This document shows positions 44,545 through 57,107 of a stretch of 64,000 bases of DNA, in pieces (position 1 is the stretch's first letter; the number at the start of each line of letters is the position of its first letter). Origin of the DNA: Hygrophila difformis. Lineage: Eukaryota; Streptophyta; Magnoliopsida; Lamiales; Acanthaceae. The notes under the pieces are model-generated. The model saw only the letters and a program-made list of their open reading frames with translations. It was not told the origin of the DNA and made no database searches. The DNA lies in contig JAOANR010000003.1 in NCBI GenBank assembly GCA_030278955.1, positions 20,111,050 to 20,175,049 of the forward strand. Reading direction: 5' to 3'. The position numbers and the translations under genes were made by a program.

Positions 44545-45990
44545 GGGTGCGACTAAGCATTTTGACTTGATGTACTGCGGTACATCGCAGCCATTGATTT
44601 AATTTATAAATTGATGGTTGAGATTAACTTAAAGGTTAAAATAGTAAATTTGCTACATTTAGTTTGTGAACGCTAATTCTTCCATTCTTCTTCCGTTCTT
44701 CTTCTCTTCTTCTTTGCATTTCAAGGATTGATCTCATACTACCCTCCAATTTGCTTAATTATGCTGCTATACATAGATATACGTCGCTGAAATATTTTTA
44801 AATAAAGTCATTGAATTGTTCATGAAAACGTACCCGAAATATTCTAGTTGAGTCGCTGAATTGTTCTTCATAGCATCGCTGAATTGTTCTTCATGGCATC
44901 GCTGAATTCTTCTTGACAGCCTCGCTGAATTCTTCTTGACAGCCTCGTTGAATTCTTCTTTGTTCCGTCGCTGAATTCTTCTGTGTAATGTGGCTGAATG
45001 CTGAACTCTTCTAGGATAGTGTCGTTTAAATATTTTTTATAGCATCACTAAATTGTTTTTTTGTAGCATGATTGAAATTATCTATTAATATATTTGTTAC
45101 CATTCGTTGATGATTATTTGAAAATATTAGATTAGATATGATATTATTTACCAAATATTAGATATGATAACATACTAAATATAGGTTTACCAAATATTAG
45201 ATATGATATTATTTACCAAATATTATATATGATAACAGAAATGTTTTTGGTAGCATCGCTGAATCATTCTTGGTAGCGTCGCTGAATTCTGCTTGGTACC
45301 ATCGCTGAATTACTCTACTTGATCTCGCTGAAATATATTTGATAGCATCCCTTCATTATTTTTGATAGCATCACAGAATTATTTTTGGTAGCATCGCTGA
45401 ATTATTCTAGGTTGCGTCGCTGAATTATTCTTGGTATCATCGCTGAATTATGCTAGATACAGTCGCTGAAATATATTTGATAGCATCCCTTCATTATTTT
45501 TGGTAGCATCACATAATTGTTTTTGATAGTATCGCTGAATCATTCTACGTTGCGTCGCTGAATTATTCTTGCTACCATCGCTGAATTATGCTAGATACTG
45601 TCGCTGAATTCCTCTACTTGTGGTCCCTGAAATATATTTTATAGCATCACTTAATTGTTTTTGGTAAGATCGCTGAAATGATCTATTAATAAATTTGATA
45701 CGTATCTTTGATTATAAAAAGATATTATTTGAAATATTAGATATGGATTACCAAATATTTAATATGATTTACCAAATAATAAATATGATAACATACTAAA
45801 TATAGAGTTACCAAATATTAGATATGATAACATGTCTAAATACTTGTCATATCGCTGAAATGCATTGTTTTTAAAATGAACTATTGTTGTGTTATGACAA
45901 TTATACCCTTTTTCATTTACAACCCTTGGATTTTAAATGGACGCTTCAGATCGCTGCCTTGATGTGCTGTGGGATTTGTTGATTGCACCC
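44545..45990. mobile_element. TIR element with internal GCTGAAT minisatellite
   Basis: The ends GGGTGCGACTAAGC and GTTGATTGCACCC are inverted, flanked by TA (44543-44544 and 45991-45992). Joining the flanks gives CCGTTAACTGG, consistent with a 2-bp TA duplication. It is non-coding; most of the interior is a degenerate minisatellite. The superfamily is not certain (Mariner-like by TSD only). Confidence 0.55.
44771..45835. repeat. Two-level minisatellite: ~23-bp GCATCGCTGAATT units
   Basis: Block 1 (44771-45063) and block 2 (45232-45680) are arrays of units such as TAGCATCGCTGAATTATTCT, with about 10 and 18 units by eye. Each is followed by a similar AT-rich spacer (TTACCAAATATTAGATATGA several times, 45100-45240 and 45700-45835). 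So the array plus spacer is itself duplicated. It has no conserved reading frame. Confidence 0.8.
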
Positions 45991-46015
45991 TAACTGGACC
46001 CATTTTTTATGTATA

Positions 46016-46265
46016 CTCTCTCCATTTTAAAAAACTTGCTTCAGACCCACAGTGCACGTATTCATTGCATATTTTAAACTGTTAATAACTCAAGTTCGAT
46101 GCAAGTAAAAATCTTAAAGTTCGATTTTTAAAAATTGTACGACGAGACGAATCTAACAAGATCCACTTAGCTATATTTTAACTTGTATAATTATGATAAA
46201 AATTGAAATCAAAGTATGTGTGAACATTTTAAAAATCCCAATTGTTGCAACAAAAAAGGAGGAAG
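46016..46265. mobile_element. MITE, 'GACGAATCTAAC' family, copy 4
   Basis: CTCTCTCCATTTT...AAAAAAGGAGGAAG flanked by TA. The core has GACCCACAGTGCACG and GACGAATCTAACAAGATCC. Confidence 0.75.
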
Positions 46266-46267
46266 TA

Positions 46268-46964
46268 TATCACATTTTGTAAAACATAGTTTTCAACATT
46301 TCAAAAAGACTAATATTTATTACATTCTCAAAACTCACTTATCACTTAAAAGCGGACCGTAGTTAATCAGCACTATAATAAATACTATATATCTTAATAA
46401 ATACAATTACAAAAATGGTAAAATGAATAAATCTTTAAAAAGAAACTAATTAATTAATAGTAACACGATCGTTCCAAGAATAGAATCATTTAAATTGTTT
46501 GAATAACAAGGTGGAAATATCCCTTTCTCCTCCATTCAACTTATTTATTTATTTATTGAAGTCTGAAGAGATTATGACGTTTTTCATTTGTTCTTAGTAA
46601 GATTTTCGTTATATTCATACTTTCTTTTCCCGTCTCCCGATCAACATAGGGTAAAAAAAAGAAAAAATTATTTTACAAATTTTTAAAGACTTATTGAGTG
46701 TTTTTAGAATTATTTATTCATTCTCTATTTTTAAATTTCCATTTCCTAATTTGTGAAAACTCATTCAGTTTATTAATTTGTGAAATTTTATTCACTGCTT
46801 TATGAAATAATGCCAATTGCATTGTTAATTATTACCAGTACTCACACTTTATACGATATAATATAACAGCTCCAGTAAAAATACAAAAACGATGTATAAA
46901 TAATTAAAGCAAGAGAGCCCATGAACTACAAAGTTGTCCCTGCCCATCCCTTAGAATATTAGTA
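46268..46964. other. AT-rich spacer
   Basis: No gene or bounded repeat was recognised. Confidence 0.5.
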
Positions 46965-47219
46965 CTCCCTCCATTCCTTATTAATTGTCTCTTTCAACTC
47001 AATTTCAATAACCAAGATTTGCATTAATTAGTTCATAAATTTACATTTTTACCCTTCAACTACACTCACTCTTAATAAATATCAACAAATAGCATTTATG
47101 TAAAGTGAATGGCACTATAGTAAAAACATACCATAACTACCTATAACTACCTCAAAATGACAACTATTTTGGAACACTTTTTACTCTCTAGAAAGACAAC
47201 TAAAAAGGAATGGAGGGAG
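46965..47219. mobile_element. Stowaway-like MITE
   Basis: CTCCCTCCATTCCTTATTAA...TTAAAAAGGAATGGAGGGAG-type inverted ends with TA at 46963-46964 and 47220-47221. 255 bp, non-coding. Confidence 0.8.
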
Positions 47220-47221
47220 TA

Positions 47222-47983
47222 TTATATAATTTGCTCTGGAAAGTTTATCCCATCTCCATGTTAATTAATTACATGAACCCAACAAATTAAAGTAGAATAA
47301 AAACATAAAAAGGTGGTCCACTGGTCCAGGGAAATTGAAAGCTTCTTGAGATTAATAATAAAAATAATAATGAGGTAGCAGTAGTTAAACTGTCAAAAAT
47401 AAATGACCATATGTGATTATTGCTTTCATAATTGGTGATAAATTACCACTAACATATGGTTGATAATTTCTGTCAAGTACATTGTTGGCTGGTGCTTAGT
47501 TGGAACAAGATATGTAATAATCAATTTTCTACATTGCATATATTATATACTATTATCACATAGAAGTACATTTCCCTTAGCCAGAATATAACTATCGTAT
47601 AGAAGTGTGTTTTATAATTGATCTGCATTGCACATAGGACTAGCTAGAGCTAATATAATCTTATGTAATTACTCTATAAGATGTAGTGTGGATAATTATA
47701 TGTGTAATCCATCTAGGTGTATCATGATAGCTAGTCATATCAGGTTAAATAAATTGTGAATGTTATTGGCTAAAATTAAAGATTTTTTTTTTTTTTTTTA
47801 TTGAATTTGATCATAGCCAGAGTATGCAAGATGGTTTTGATGAGTACTTTATTTAATGAAACCATTGAATTGCAAGGACAATAAATTAAATGACAAATGA
47901 TGTGATGGGAAGTAACTAAGGTAGAAAAGTCATCCCTATTGGCCAATGGTTGGTGTAATGTCAATTTTATATAGACTTGGTGG
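47222..47983. other. AT-rich spacer
   Basis: No gene or repeat was recognised. A T run at 47786-47799 is present. Confidence 0.5.
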
Positions 47984-48245
47984 CATGGGCGGATCTATAT
48001 AATATCAAATGGTGGCACAGTACACCACTTAAATTGATAAAAATATTATTTTAATGTAGAATTTTTTTTATATTTAACTAAATTATGCTTAGTGACACCA
48101 CTTAATTTTTTATGGTGACACCACAATAATTCATTTCAACAAAGTTTTCCTATGTATTTTTGCATTATAACTACTATCCCAAATTTAAATTTAGTTTCCA
48201 CTATTTTTTGGTACACCACTAGAAAAATTTTAAGGATCCGCCATG
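47984..48245. mobile_element. hAT-like MITE, 262 bp
   Basis: CATGGGCGGATC at the left and GGATCCGCCATG at the right are inverted. The flanks TTGGTGG / TTGGTAG are a near-match TSD. The GGCGGATC core resembles the hAT remnant at 11763-12374. Confidence 0.6.
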
Positions 48246-48517
48246 TTGGTAGAGAGGTCAAAATATTGGCAATATAATATACTACTACTACTAATTCTTT
48301 TCTTCTTGAGAAGAGGGGTTTAGTTATTGATTAAGGATAATTCTTTGAAGTATAAAAGTATTAATATTGTTGTTCTTTCTAAGATGGGGTTTCTAATAAT
48401 ATTGTTGTTGAACAAATAATTAGTAGTATAATAATCATGGGAAAAAACAACTAATGCAAAGATGATTATAAAATATAGGGAAATGAAAATTATAATATAT
48501 ATATATATATATATTAT
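48246..48517. other. Spacer ending in an (AT)n run
   Basis: No gene was recognised. An AT run (about 48493-48516) abuts the split MITE. Confidence 0.5.
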
Positions 48518-48600
48518 AAACCTATACGAAGAGACGAATCCAACAAGTTCTCATTTGACTATATTTTTCTTACATAACTACAATAAAAATATAGGTCAAA
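48518..48600. mobile_element. MITE, 'GACGAATCTAAC' family, copy 6 (left piece, split by L1)
   Basis: GACGAATCCAACAAGTTCTC and CTTACATAACTACAATAAAA match the 3' half of the family. It continues at 54409-54432 (GATGGTGGGAG end) after the L1 insertion. The 5' half is missing. Confidence 0.7.
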
Positions 48601-48632
48601 AAACGTATATAAATTTATAGAAAAAAACCTAG

Positions 48633-50215
48633 ATGTCTCTCGTTCCCGCTCTTGGCCCCCTTCCGACGGCAGCCTCCGCTCGCCCCTCTCCAGAACCACC
48701 GGACTCCTCTCAACATAAGGCTTCTCCCCCATGATCGTACAAGGATGCGACTTGCAATGTTCCCTTCGTGGACACCGCTGGGGCCTTCTCGGACGTCCCC
48801 TTCACGGAGTTGGTGGACACGGCTTGGTTGGACGATAACCCGCTTCTCCCAACGGTGGAGTTTCACGCAGCAGCCCTGGATCGCATGTGTGCGCCGTTCC
48901 TTGATGCGCTCCTCGTCAAAGTTCTCGGACGAAGGGTTGCCTTCCCGATATTAAAAGAACGTCTTTTGAAATTATGGAAACCGAAAGGGGAAGTTGCCAT
49001 CACAGATACTGCTGAAGGACACCTGATTGTCAAGTTCATGCTTGCTGAGGACAAAAAAAAGGTTCTTTTCGATGGACCATGGTCGGTGTTTGATCACCAT
49101 GTTGCAGTTGCCCCTTGGTCAAGGGAATTCATGAAGCCGTCGGTCCAAATTACGAAATCCACGGTTTGGGCGAGGATCTTGGACTTGGACCCGGTCTACT
49201 ATAACGAGGACTCGCTGAGTATCATTACTAACATGTTTGGAAAATTTATTAGGTTTGACGCCACCACGAAGGACATTAGCCGTGGACAGTTTGCTAGGGT
49301 TAGTGTCGAGGTGGATCTCATGAAGCCTCTTGTGGGGAAGATCCGTGTGGATGGCGAATGGCATCTGATATCATACGAGGGTTGCACAATATATGCACCA
49401 CTTGTGGGAAGTTTAGTTATGGTTTGGGTCCATGTGATCATACAGACACAATACATGAGATACAGGTGGCGGAGAATGAGGTAGAGGAGGAAGGTACAGG
49501 GGCAGGGACCGATGGCCAAGATGGGAACCAACCATCCGGCATTGTAAACAACAACATCTCGACGGTGGTTCAGAAACCAGTTGACATGGTAACGGATATT
49601 CTCGTGGCGACACATGGGGACTGGATTATGGTGGTGAGGAAGCCGAGGCCCAACAGGAATCGGCTAGCGCAGCCAGTCCGTCCAGACATAGCTCCAGTGC
49701 TGCAGCAGCCTCTAACCAATAGTAGTTCCCTGCATGCAAATCGGACGAGGCATGAGAGGACTCACGACACACCAGCTCATGCAAGGCAACCTTTGGATCC
49801 TTAGCGGCATGCCAAAGGAAAGGGCCTGGCAACTGATTCGCAGCCGACGGACAAGGCACCTGAGGATCGGGGAAAAGCTAAGGAGGTTATCCGCAACAGA
49901 CTGGTGTTCCTGGAGAGGGGCCCTCTTACAGTGCTGTTCCGGAGCTTGCGTTGGTGGCAGTTGATACTGGAAAATTGAAGTCTACCGGGAGCCAAACACT
50001 GAATAGGCCTCGGCTCGAAGAGAAACGGACATCTGCACGGGATGGAGGTCGGAGAGAGAGGGAAGGGTCTTCCACCCCAGGCAATGAGCTAGTTGGTGCT
50101 AATAAATTTCTCCTGCTACAGGACCATGCTCATGAGGACTCTCTTGATGGGGATGGTGAGGAAGAGGGGAACGGTGTTAGTATGGATGAGGAAGGTGACA
50201 AACGTATGCAGTAGG
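48633..50215 (+). pseudogene. L1 ORF1 (DUF4283, zinc-knuckle), frameshifted
   Basis: ORF1 proteins bind LINE RNA. The readable frame MDTAGAFSDVPFTELVDTAW (48768) runs into a DUF4283-type domain (FMLAEDKKKVLFDGPW, DHHVAVAPWS, ARILDLDPVYY, GKFIRFDATT). A frame change near 49385 moves to a degenerate CCHC knuckle, ICTTCGKFSYGLGPCDH. A serine/arginine-rich tail follows, with further stops. The whole region upstream of ORF2 is in several frames. Confidence 0.75.
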
Positions 50216-50244
50216 AAGGGTAGGTTTTTCTCATAATATTATTT

Positions 50245-53200
50245 ATGGATTTTAATGACTTTACTATTATTACGTGGAATGTGTGTGGAATTATGAGTCG
50301 GACAGCACAGAGGTGGATGGGCGACTTGATCAGGGAGCACAAGCCGGATTTGCTTTGTGTTTTAGAGCCCAGGGGACCTTTTTCGCGTCTGCGTGGCTTT
50401 TTTGTGCGGATGAGATATATCCCGGTGGCTGTACAGGAAGCCCAGGGTATGGGAGGTGGTATTTGGATCCTGCGAACTATGGCAATAAGTTGCCAAGTTA
50501 ATGTTATTGATACTCAAACCAGAATGATCACTATTGAGCTGATGCGGGGAGCAATGAGTTGGATGTTTCCTGTTTTTTACGCAGCACCAAACTACCAACG
50601 ACGGAGAGCTAACTGGATGGAGTTGAGTCACCTTGCCGAGGTGGTGAATAGTCCTTGGATAATATGTGGAGACTGGAACGAAATTCTAGGTGAAGACGAG
50701 GTGCAGGGGGGCATCTATTTGGCTGATAGAGCTATGGAGCTACGGGGTGTGTGTGACTCTTGCCAACTGATAGCGATTCCGACGATCGGGCCGACTTTCA
50801 CTTGGTCGCGTATGGCGGATGGGGGTCGTCGCATTAGTAAACGCCTTGATAGAGGCCTGGCAAATCTGGATTGGATGAATTTGTTTGAGGAAGGTCGAAT
50901 CGTTCACTTGCCCAGAATGGGGTCGGACCATTGCCCATTGCATATCCGATGTGGGGAACGCATCTCCGCTCCGGGTTCCTGGCCTTTTCGGTGGGAAGCG
51001 GCTTGGGGCTTGCATGGGGATTATAAGGCTGTGGTACTGGAGAGTAGAGCGTGTAGTGATGGGAGTTTCCAGAATTTGCTGAATATGGCTAGAGATAAAT
51101 CCTTGGAGTTTAACCGCCAATCGTTTGGAAGCATTCGAGATAGGAAGCGGAAATTGAAGAATCGTATTCTGGGACTGGAGAAGCGATTGGCAGTCGTGGA
51201 CTTTACGTGGATGAGACGATTGGAAAGGGAGTTGAAGGCGGAACTGGAACTGCTCTTGGAACAAGAGGAAATACTTTGGTACCAAAAAGCGAGGGACCGA
51301 TGGGTACGATTGAGAGATCGCAACACTAAGTATTTTCATGCCAAAACTCAAATTCATCGACGGAAGGGGCGCATTTATGGTCTAATGATTGGTGATGATT
51401 GGGAGATGCGGCATGATGTGCTTCAGAATCATGCTGTGGAATATTTCACTGATATGTTTGCGGAGCATCCGGAGCCGGAGGTAGGTACGGCCTTGCCTGC
51501 CTTGGACCCAATTTCGGATGTTCATAAAGGGGTGTTGGAGCAGCATGTGAAGGAGGAGAATGTTTTTGCGGCCATATCGTCTATGAGGTCTTTCGCTGCA
51601 CCGGGACCTGATGGGTTTCCTGCGGGTTTTTACAAAGACTATTGGGAGATTATCAAAGAGCCCCTTGTTGCTATGGTGGGGAATGCTGTAGTCTCATGCG
51701 AGCTACCTGAGTACTTATCACATGCATATATATGCCTCATTCCAAAAGTTGAAGTTCCTTCCACAATTAAGGAATTTAGACCGTTGATGCTTTGCAATGT
51801 GGCTTTTAAAATTATTACCAAAATTTTGGTGCAACGATCGAGGCCGATTCTGTGTGAAATTATCAGTCCATTCCAATCAGCCTTTTTACCTGGGCGAGGC
51901 ACCGCTGACAACGGTATCCTCCTCCAGGAGTTGGTGTCATCGCTTGAGCACCCCCGGGCGCATTGTCGAGCAGCGATATTGAAGATAGATCTAGCTAAGG
52001 CCTATGACACAATCAGATGGGATTTCCTTGTGGAGTGTCTGCTGGAATTGGACCTCCCAGTTGGTTGTCGAGATTTAATTAAAGCATGTGTTCAGACGTC
52101 TAGCTTTTCCTTACTATGAAATGGTTCACCTATCGGGCATATACCAGTGGGGCGGGGATTGCGTCGGGTGATCCATTGTCACCTTATCTGTTTGTTATTA
52201 TTATGGATAAATTAGCCCGGACAATTCTTAATGAGGTTAATGCAGGCCACTGGAGTCCCATACGTCTTTGGGTGGATGGATTGGGTATTTCTCACTTGAT
52301 GTTTGTTGACGATCTTATTTTTTGTTCAGAGTTGGTGGAAGATAGTATCAAGAGTATGGCTGATGTTTTGGCTCGATTTCGTCGTCGTTCTGGGCTGAAA
52401 ATGAATGCTAGCAAATCAACTGTTGTTTGTTCTGCTAGTGTGACTAATGATGAGAAACTTTGGTTTGAGAACTATTTAGGCATTCAGGTTGGGGGAGAGC
52501 TAGGAAAGTATCTAGGGTTCCCAATTATCCAAGGGCGTGTTAAAGCGGCTCATTTTGATGGCTTGATGAGAAAATTAGAAGACAGGTTGAGCTCCTGGTC
52601 TGGATTTCTTTTGAATAAGGCCGAGAGGGTGACGAACGCTTGTGCGGTGTTGGCGGCTATACCAATCTATACCATGCAGGTTCACCTCTTGCCGCAAGGT
52701 GTGTGCAATAATATCAATAAAATGCTTAGGCGTTGGATCTGGAAGGGTTCGGAGGGTCGAGGTTTACACCTCGTTAACTGAGAATGTATGGTCGCCCCCC
52801 GCAAACTGGGGGGTCTGGGGTTTCGGGATGCTCGACAAATGAATATGGCGCTCCTTGGGCGTTTGATTTGGGACTGGATGTTCAAGCCTGAAAAGTTGTA
52901 GGTCTCCGCTTTGAGAAATAAATACGATCAGGAAGGGGGACTCCTGACTCAAGCTCATTATTGTAGCACGAAAGTATGGAAGATGTTGGTCAAAGTGGGA
53001 GAAGCTTTTCGTAAAGGGTATGGTGTTCGCACTGGAGATGGCGAAAGCTCCTTATGGTATTCACCCTGGTGGAAAGGTGGAACTCTTGCTGCCCAAGTTC
53101 CTTTTGTCCACATCTGTGATATTCCATTTAAGATCAAAGATATTACTCAGGAGGGCAAATGGGTATTGGATGATGTTTACTCATGGTTGCCGCAAGAGGT

Positions 53201-54299
53201 CAAGAACGAAATGAGGGAGACACCAACGCCTGTGCTTACTTCACATGCTCATGATGTGTTACACTGGAGGAACGATAGGAGGGGCTTGTATAAAGTAAAA
53301 TCTGGATATGAGTGGTTGCATGGGACTGGGGCGAATGAGGAGGGTTGGACATGCATGTGGCGTTCATGCATCCCGGAGAAAATAGGGTTCCTGCTTTGGT
53401 TGGTCGGGCATGGGGTGCTTCCGTGTAATCTCTTACGACATCATCGGCGACTGAATTCCTCACCTCTTTGTACTATATGTGGGGAACATGTGGAGGATTG
53501 GCGTCATGCCCTTTTTCTATGCGTGTGGGCAAAGGAAGTTTGGCGACGTGGTGGTTTTCTCCATGTAAACAATGAGGCTGCTATTGATGATGATAGGGGA
53601 AGACACTGGTTGGAATGGAATTATAGGAGATTTGGACCTGTCTTTCTTGCGATCCTTTGGACTGTGTGGCTTGAGAGAAACGGGCGTGTGTTTAGAGGTG
53701 ATACCTCTACGACTGAGCAGCTGCTGTATCGAGCTCAGCACCTTCGGCAAGCGATGGAGAGAAACGAGCGACAACTGCAGGGGTAGAGGCCGGTTCGGGC
53801 TATCCGCTGGAAGGCTGATGATGATGTAGGATGGCTCCTCCATTCTGATGGAACTGTATCTGCTGCTGGTTCTGGCTATGCTGCGGTTATACGCAGCAGT
53901 GGGGGTGAGTGGCGGCTTGGCTGCTGTGGTTGTCTTCGGGGCCGTGAGGTGCTTGAGGTTGAGCTGATAGCGCTACGCTTCGGTTTAGAAATGGCCACCA
54001 ATAATGGCATTCTGCTGAAGTGTTGCTATGTGGATGCTTTGGAGGTGGTAAGATTAGTCAAGGATGAGGCAAATCAAAGGCATGCTTTTTGGCCATATAT
54101 ATCCACGATCAGATCTCTGTTGAATAGCATGGAGGGTTGCGCTCTTCGACATGTGCTCAAGAAAGGCAATCAAGTGGCGGATTCCTTTGCTCGTCGTGCA
54201 CGATCTGAGGAGTTTTACACCACATGGGCCTTCCCTCCGAATGAAGTGAAGACCTATCTTGAGATGGATTCGCTTGGTACAGTGTTTCAGCGGCGATAG
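50245..54299 (+). pseudogene. L1 ORF2: APE endonuclease, reverse transcriptase, zf-RVT, RNase H
   Basis: From MDFNDFTIITWNVCGI the APE-type endonuclease shows WNVCG, ICGDWNEI, and ISKRLDRGL with MGSDHCPL (the catalytic H near 50930). RT blocks are AAPGPDGFPAGFYKDYW, YICLIPKV, FRPLMLCNVAFKIITK, PFQSAFLPGR, KIDLAKAYDT and GDPLSPYLFVI, then the catalytic box MFVDDLIFCSE at about 52300. A frame change near 52119 separates the fingers from the palm. A stop near 52779 precedes zf-RVT (53365-53530) and RVT_3 RNase H (53824-54299) in other frames. RNase H-bearing ORF2 is typical of plant L1s. Confidence 0.85.
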
Positions 54300-54408
54300 A
54301 GCGAGGCTCTGACAATTTCTTGTTTCTTTGTTTCATTTATTTTATTTTTTTCTTTTCTTTTGCTCGCCTTCTCAGGCCGTGTCACCCAAAAAAAAAATAT
54401 AGGTCAAA

Positions 54409-54432
54409 CATGCATAATAAAGATGGTGGGAG
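54409..54432. mobile_element. MITE copy 6, right piece
   Basis: This is the short terminal remnant ending GATGGTGGGAG beyond the L1 TSD. It completes the copy started at 48518. Confidence 0.6.
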
Positions 54433-54588
54433 TATATAGTAGAATGTAAGAGAGACAAACATCAGACCACCCTCAAGAAGAGCCAGAGGAGTCAAAATAG
54501 ACAAATTATTGGTTGATAAAAAGTTCATTTCTCTTGATTAGAGGATTGCAAATTGCATTCTATGGTTGTTAGTGAGACTAACATACTA

Positions 54589-54790
54589 CTCATTCCGTTT
54601 TCAAAAAATTGAAACGGGCCCACAGTGCACTCAATCCAATGGACATTTTAAATCATTAATAACTCAATTTTGGTACAAGTAAAAATTCGAAAAGTTCGAT
54701 ATTTAGAAACTACTCAACGAGACGAATCTAACAAGATCTCACTTGACTATATTTTAACTTTTATCACTATAATAAAACTTTAATTCAAAG
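54589..54790. mobile_element. MITE, 'GACGAATCTAAC' family, copy 5, cut by the Tekay element
   Basis: CTCATTCCGTTTTC..., GGGCCCACAGTGCACTCAATC and GACGAATCTAACAAGATC are present. The 3' end is missing because the Gypsy LTR starts at 54791. The other end lies outside the window. Confidence 0.75.
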
Positions 54791-55408
54791 TGTAACGCCC
54801 CGAAAATTCAAACCTGATTTTTGCAAGCATTACCGCCGTACTCACTACCATAAACTAGTGGCCAGCTAATTTAAAACAGCTAGTACAAGGTTGAGCAAAC
54901 CTAAAGTGATCATCTGATTAATCCAATTTCATGCGGAATCTAAAATAAAATAAAACAAAACACAAAGGTACTTAAATAATCCCCACAGAATAACTGAATA
55001 ACAAAAACAATCCCTGTCAGAGTATCAGGCTACAAGCCTTTCAAACATAATCTGGCATCCTGCTAATATAACAGAAACAAGGCTACCAGCCAAAGCAGTA
55101 GACACATAAGGCCACAGGCCGACAGAATGTAAATCCTAGGCTCACAGGCCTCAACTAGTCAACAAAGTATCAAGTAACAGCAATCAACAGAGTACCACAT
55201 AAATAAACATAATAAAAAGAACATGAGAATCCTATCTATGCGTTCTCTCATCCCCATACCCCAATCATGCTCCAGCGCCTCCAGCAGGATCTATAAAACA
55301 GACAAAAGCAAAGGGAGTCAGTACAACGTACTGAGCAAGGCTACGTGTTGGGGAGTAAAGGATAACAGAGCAACAAGAGTAAATAATAATAAATATAATA
55401 ATAATAAT

Positions 55409-55475
<67 letters not shown>

Positions 55476-56994
55476 GCATGAATAATAGAGCAGAATAAAA
55501 ATAAAAGCAAATAAACATCACTGTCCCATACCGGTGCTTCAACCACAATCATACAATTTATGCACGTGATGCATGGCATAACATACACCTATCTAACCTA
55601 TATGCAAATGCAATTAATATGTCTAACCGGCACCTAAAAACCCGGATGGTATGAACCCACGGGTGAGGATATCATCAACTCTAACCCGTTACAGGGTAAC
55701 ATACACCATCCCCGCAGGGATCACAGGCATCACAGCCTAATCATACACCCCGAAGGGCCAACATGCATCACAACCAATAATCACACCACAAAGGGCCATC
55801 GGGACTCAACAACACCTATGAAGGCTGCCCGATCAATTATACTCAATACCCCCACAAGGGGTCAATTCCACAAATTCCATCATAATACTAGAGAATAGGT
55901 CACAACTATATAAATACTTAATTATTCATTCCACATGATGGTAAAAAAATTGCATAATCAACCACTCATCTCAAGCCTTGGTGACAAATCGCCATTTACA
56001 AGATAAATCCCAAGCTTATCAAATATTATACTTATTCTGCTATAGTTCCAACAAGAATTTCTCTATTCCTTGTATTAGACAGCAACCACCTAATATTAAG
56101 ATCAAAATAACTTATACATATATGTACTGATATCATTATCTAATCCAAAATCCACCTAGAATAGTCTTACAACAATTCAATACCAATCCGTAGAGAATAT
56201 ATTTATACATATATATACCCACGAGTTGAGTTAATAGTAAAAACAATGCCCAAATCACCAACTGTAATCCACTCGACCAATTCACAATAAAAGTGGGAGG
56301 CATCAGATTTAATTTCAAGACATCAATTAACAAATTCATAAGCAGAATCAAAACAGAAAGAGATATTCAATTTGACTTTGCCTATACCGTGCCGTACAGA
56401 CGAATTCATAAATTTTAATGAAACCGAAGTTCTTAAGCAGAATGCTTTCCAAGAAATTTCAGAGAAATAATGGTAAAACACATATAACCCTTGCACTATC
56501 ACTCCCAATACCCCCAAACACGTAATTTAAGCATATAAATCCCTTGCCTGATATCTTCTCAACGATTAAACGCCTCCGAATTGCTCAAATTTGAATCCGA
56601 TCGGCCAAAACAACTCACAAACCTAGCATTTCAAAACATCCCCAATTCACCACCAAAACGATCGAAATAAAAATCATAGCAAAGAAGACGATGAGGAGAA
56701 TCGTTTACCTTCAACCACTCAATCAATCGGCCAAGATACGTGATAGTTTGGATGAGCCGAAGATCGCCCAAAAACCTCCCAATCAGTCGGCCTCCACTCC
56801 TTCTCCCGTTTCTTTTCTTTAGTTTTCCCAATTATGCAAAACAACCCCCTTTTAACTCCCAACTTGCTGATAATTATAAAAGGCTCCCCATACCTTCTCA
56901 AGTACAACCAATTGACTCCATCCGGACTGAAATGCAAGATAATCAAATACCAGATTATTTAAAACAGTTCAAACAATTAAATCGGGTCATTACA
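54791..56994 (-). repeat. Tekay-like 3' LTR
   Basis: 2,204 bp, TGTAACGCCCCGAAAA...GGGTCATTACA. It contains an ATA/TAA microsatellite at 55380-55475 and several GC-box-like GGGCCAT words. Confidence 0.9.
55380..55475. repeat. (TAA)n microsatellite in the 3' LTR
   Basis: TAATAATAA... with a few interruptions, longer than the matching run in the 5' LTR (62605-62664). The translated ORFs of poly-Asn or poly-Ile here are artefacts. Confidence 0.9.
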
Positions 56995-57007
56995 TTCCTC
57001 CCCCCTT
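56995..57007 (-). other. Tekay-like polypurine tract
   Basis: The plus strand TTCCTCCCCCCTT gives AAGGGGGGAGGAA on the element strand, next to the LTR end. It primes plus-strand synthesis. Confidence 0.85.
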
Positions 57008-57107
57008 ACGATCATTTCGTCCCCGAAATGCACATTCAAGAACGTGATCAAAAATCAAAAACAAGGGGAAAGAGGTTACCTCAAGGCAACGGAGTCATGT
57101 CCAAGTC

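Larger units (their letters stand above)
48601..54392 (+). mobile_element. Near-full-length plant L1 LINE with 16-bp TSD
   Basis: About 5.8 kb. The TSD AAAAATATAGGTCAAA lies at 48585-48600 and 54393-54408. Order: 5' region, ORF1 (DUF4283 and zinc knuckle), ORF2 (endonuclease, RT, zf-RVT, RNase H) and a short 3' tail with an A run. A few frame breaks make it inactive. It interrupts a MITE. Confidence 0.9.

Noticed and set aside
44771..45680. Regularly spaced short repeats that could be taken for a CRISPR array
   Set aside because: Units are degenerate, spacers are not unique, there are no cas genes and the DNA is eukaryotic.
51021..51357. Minus-strand ORFs over L1 ORF2
   Set aside because: They are reverse-strand shadows of the conserved endonuclease-RT frame.
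55223..55588. Poly-Asn and poly-Ile ORFs
   Set aside because: They are translations of the TAA microsatellite in both frames, with no other support.
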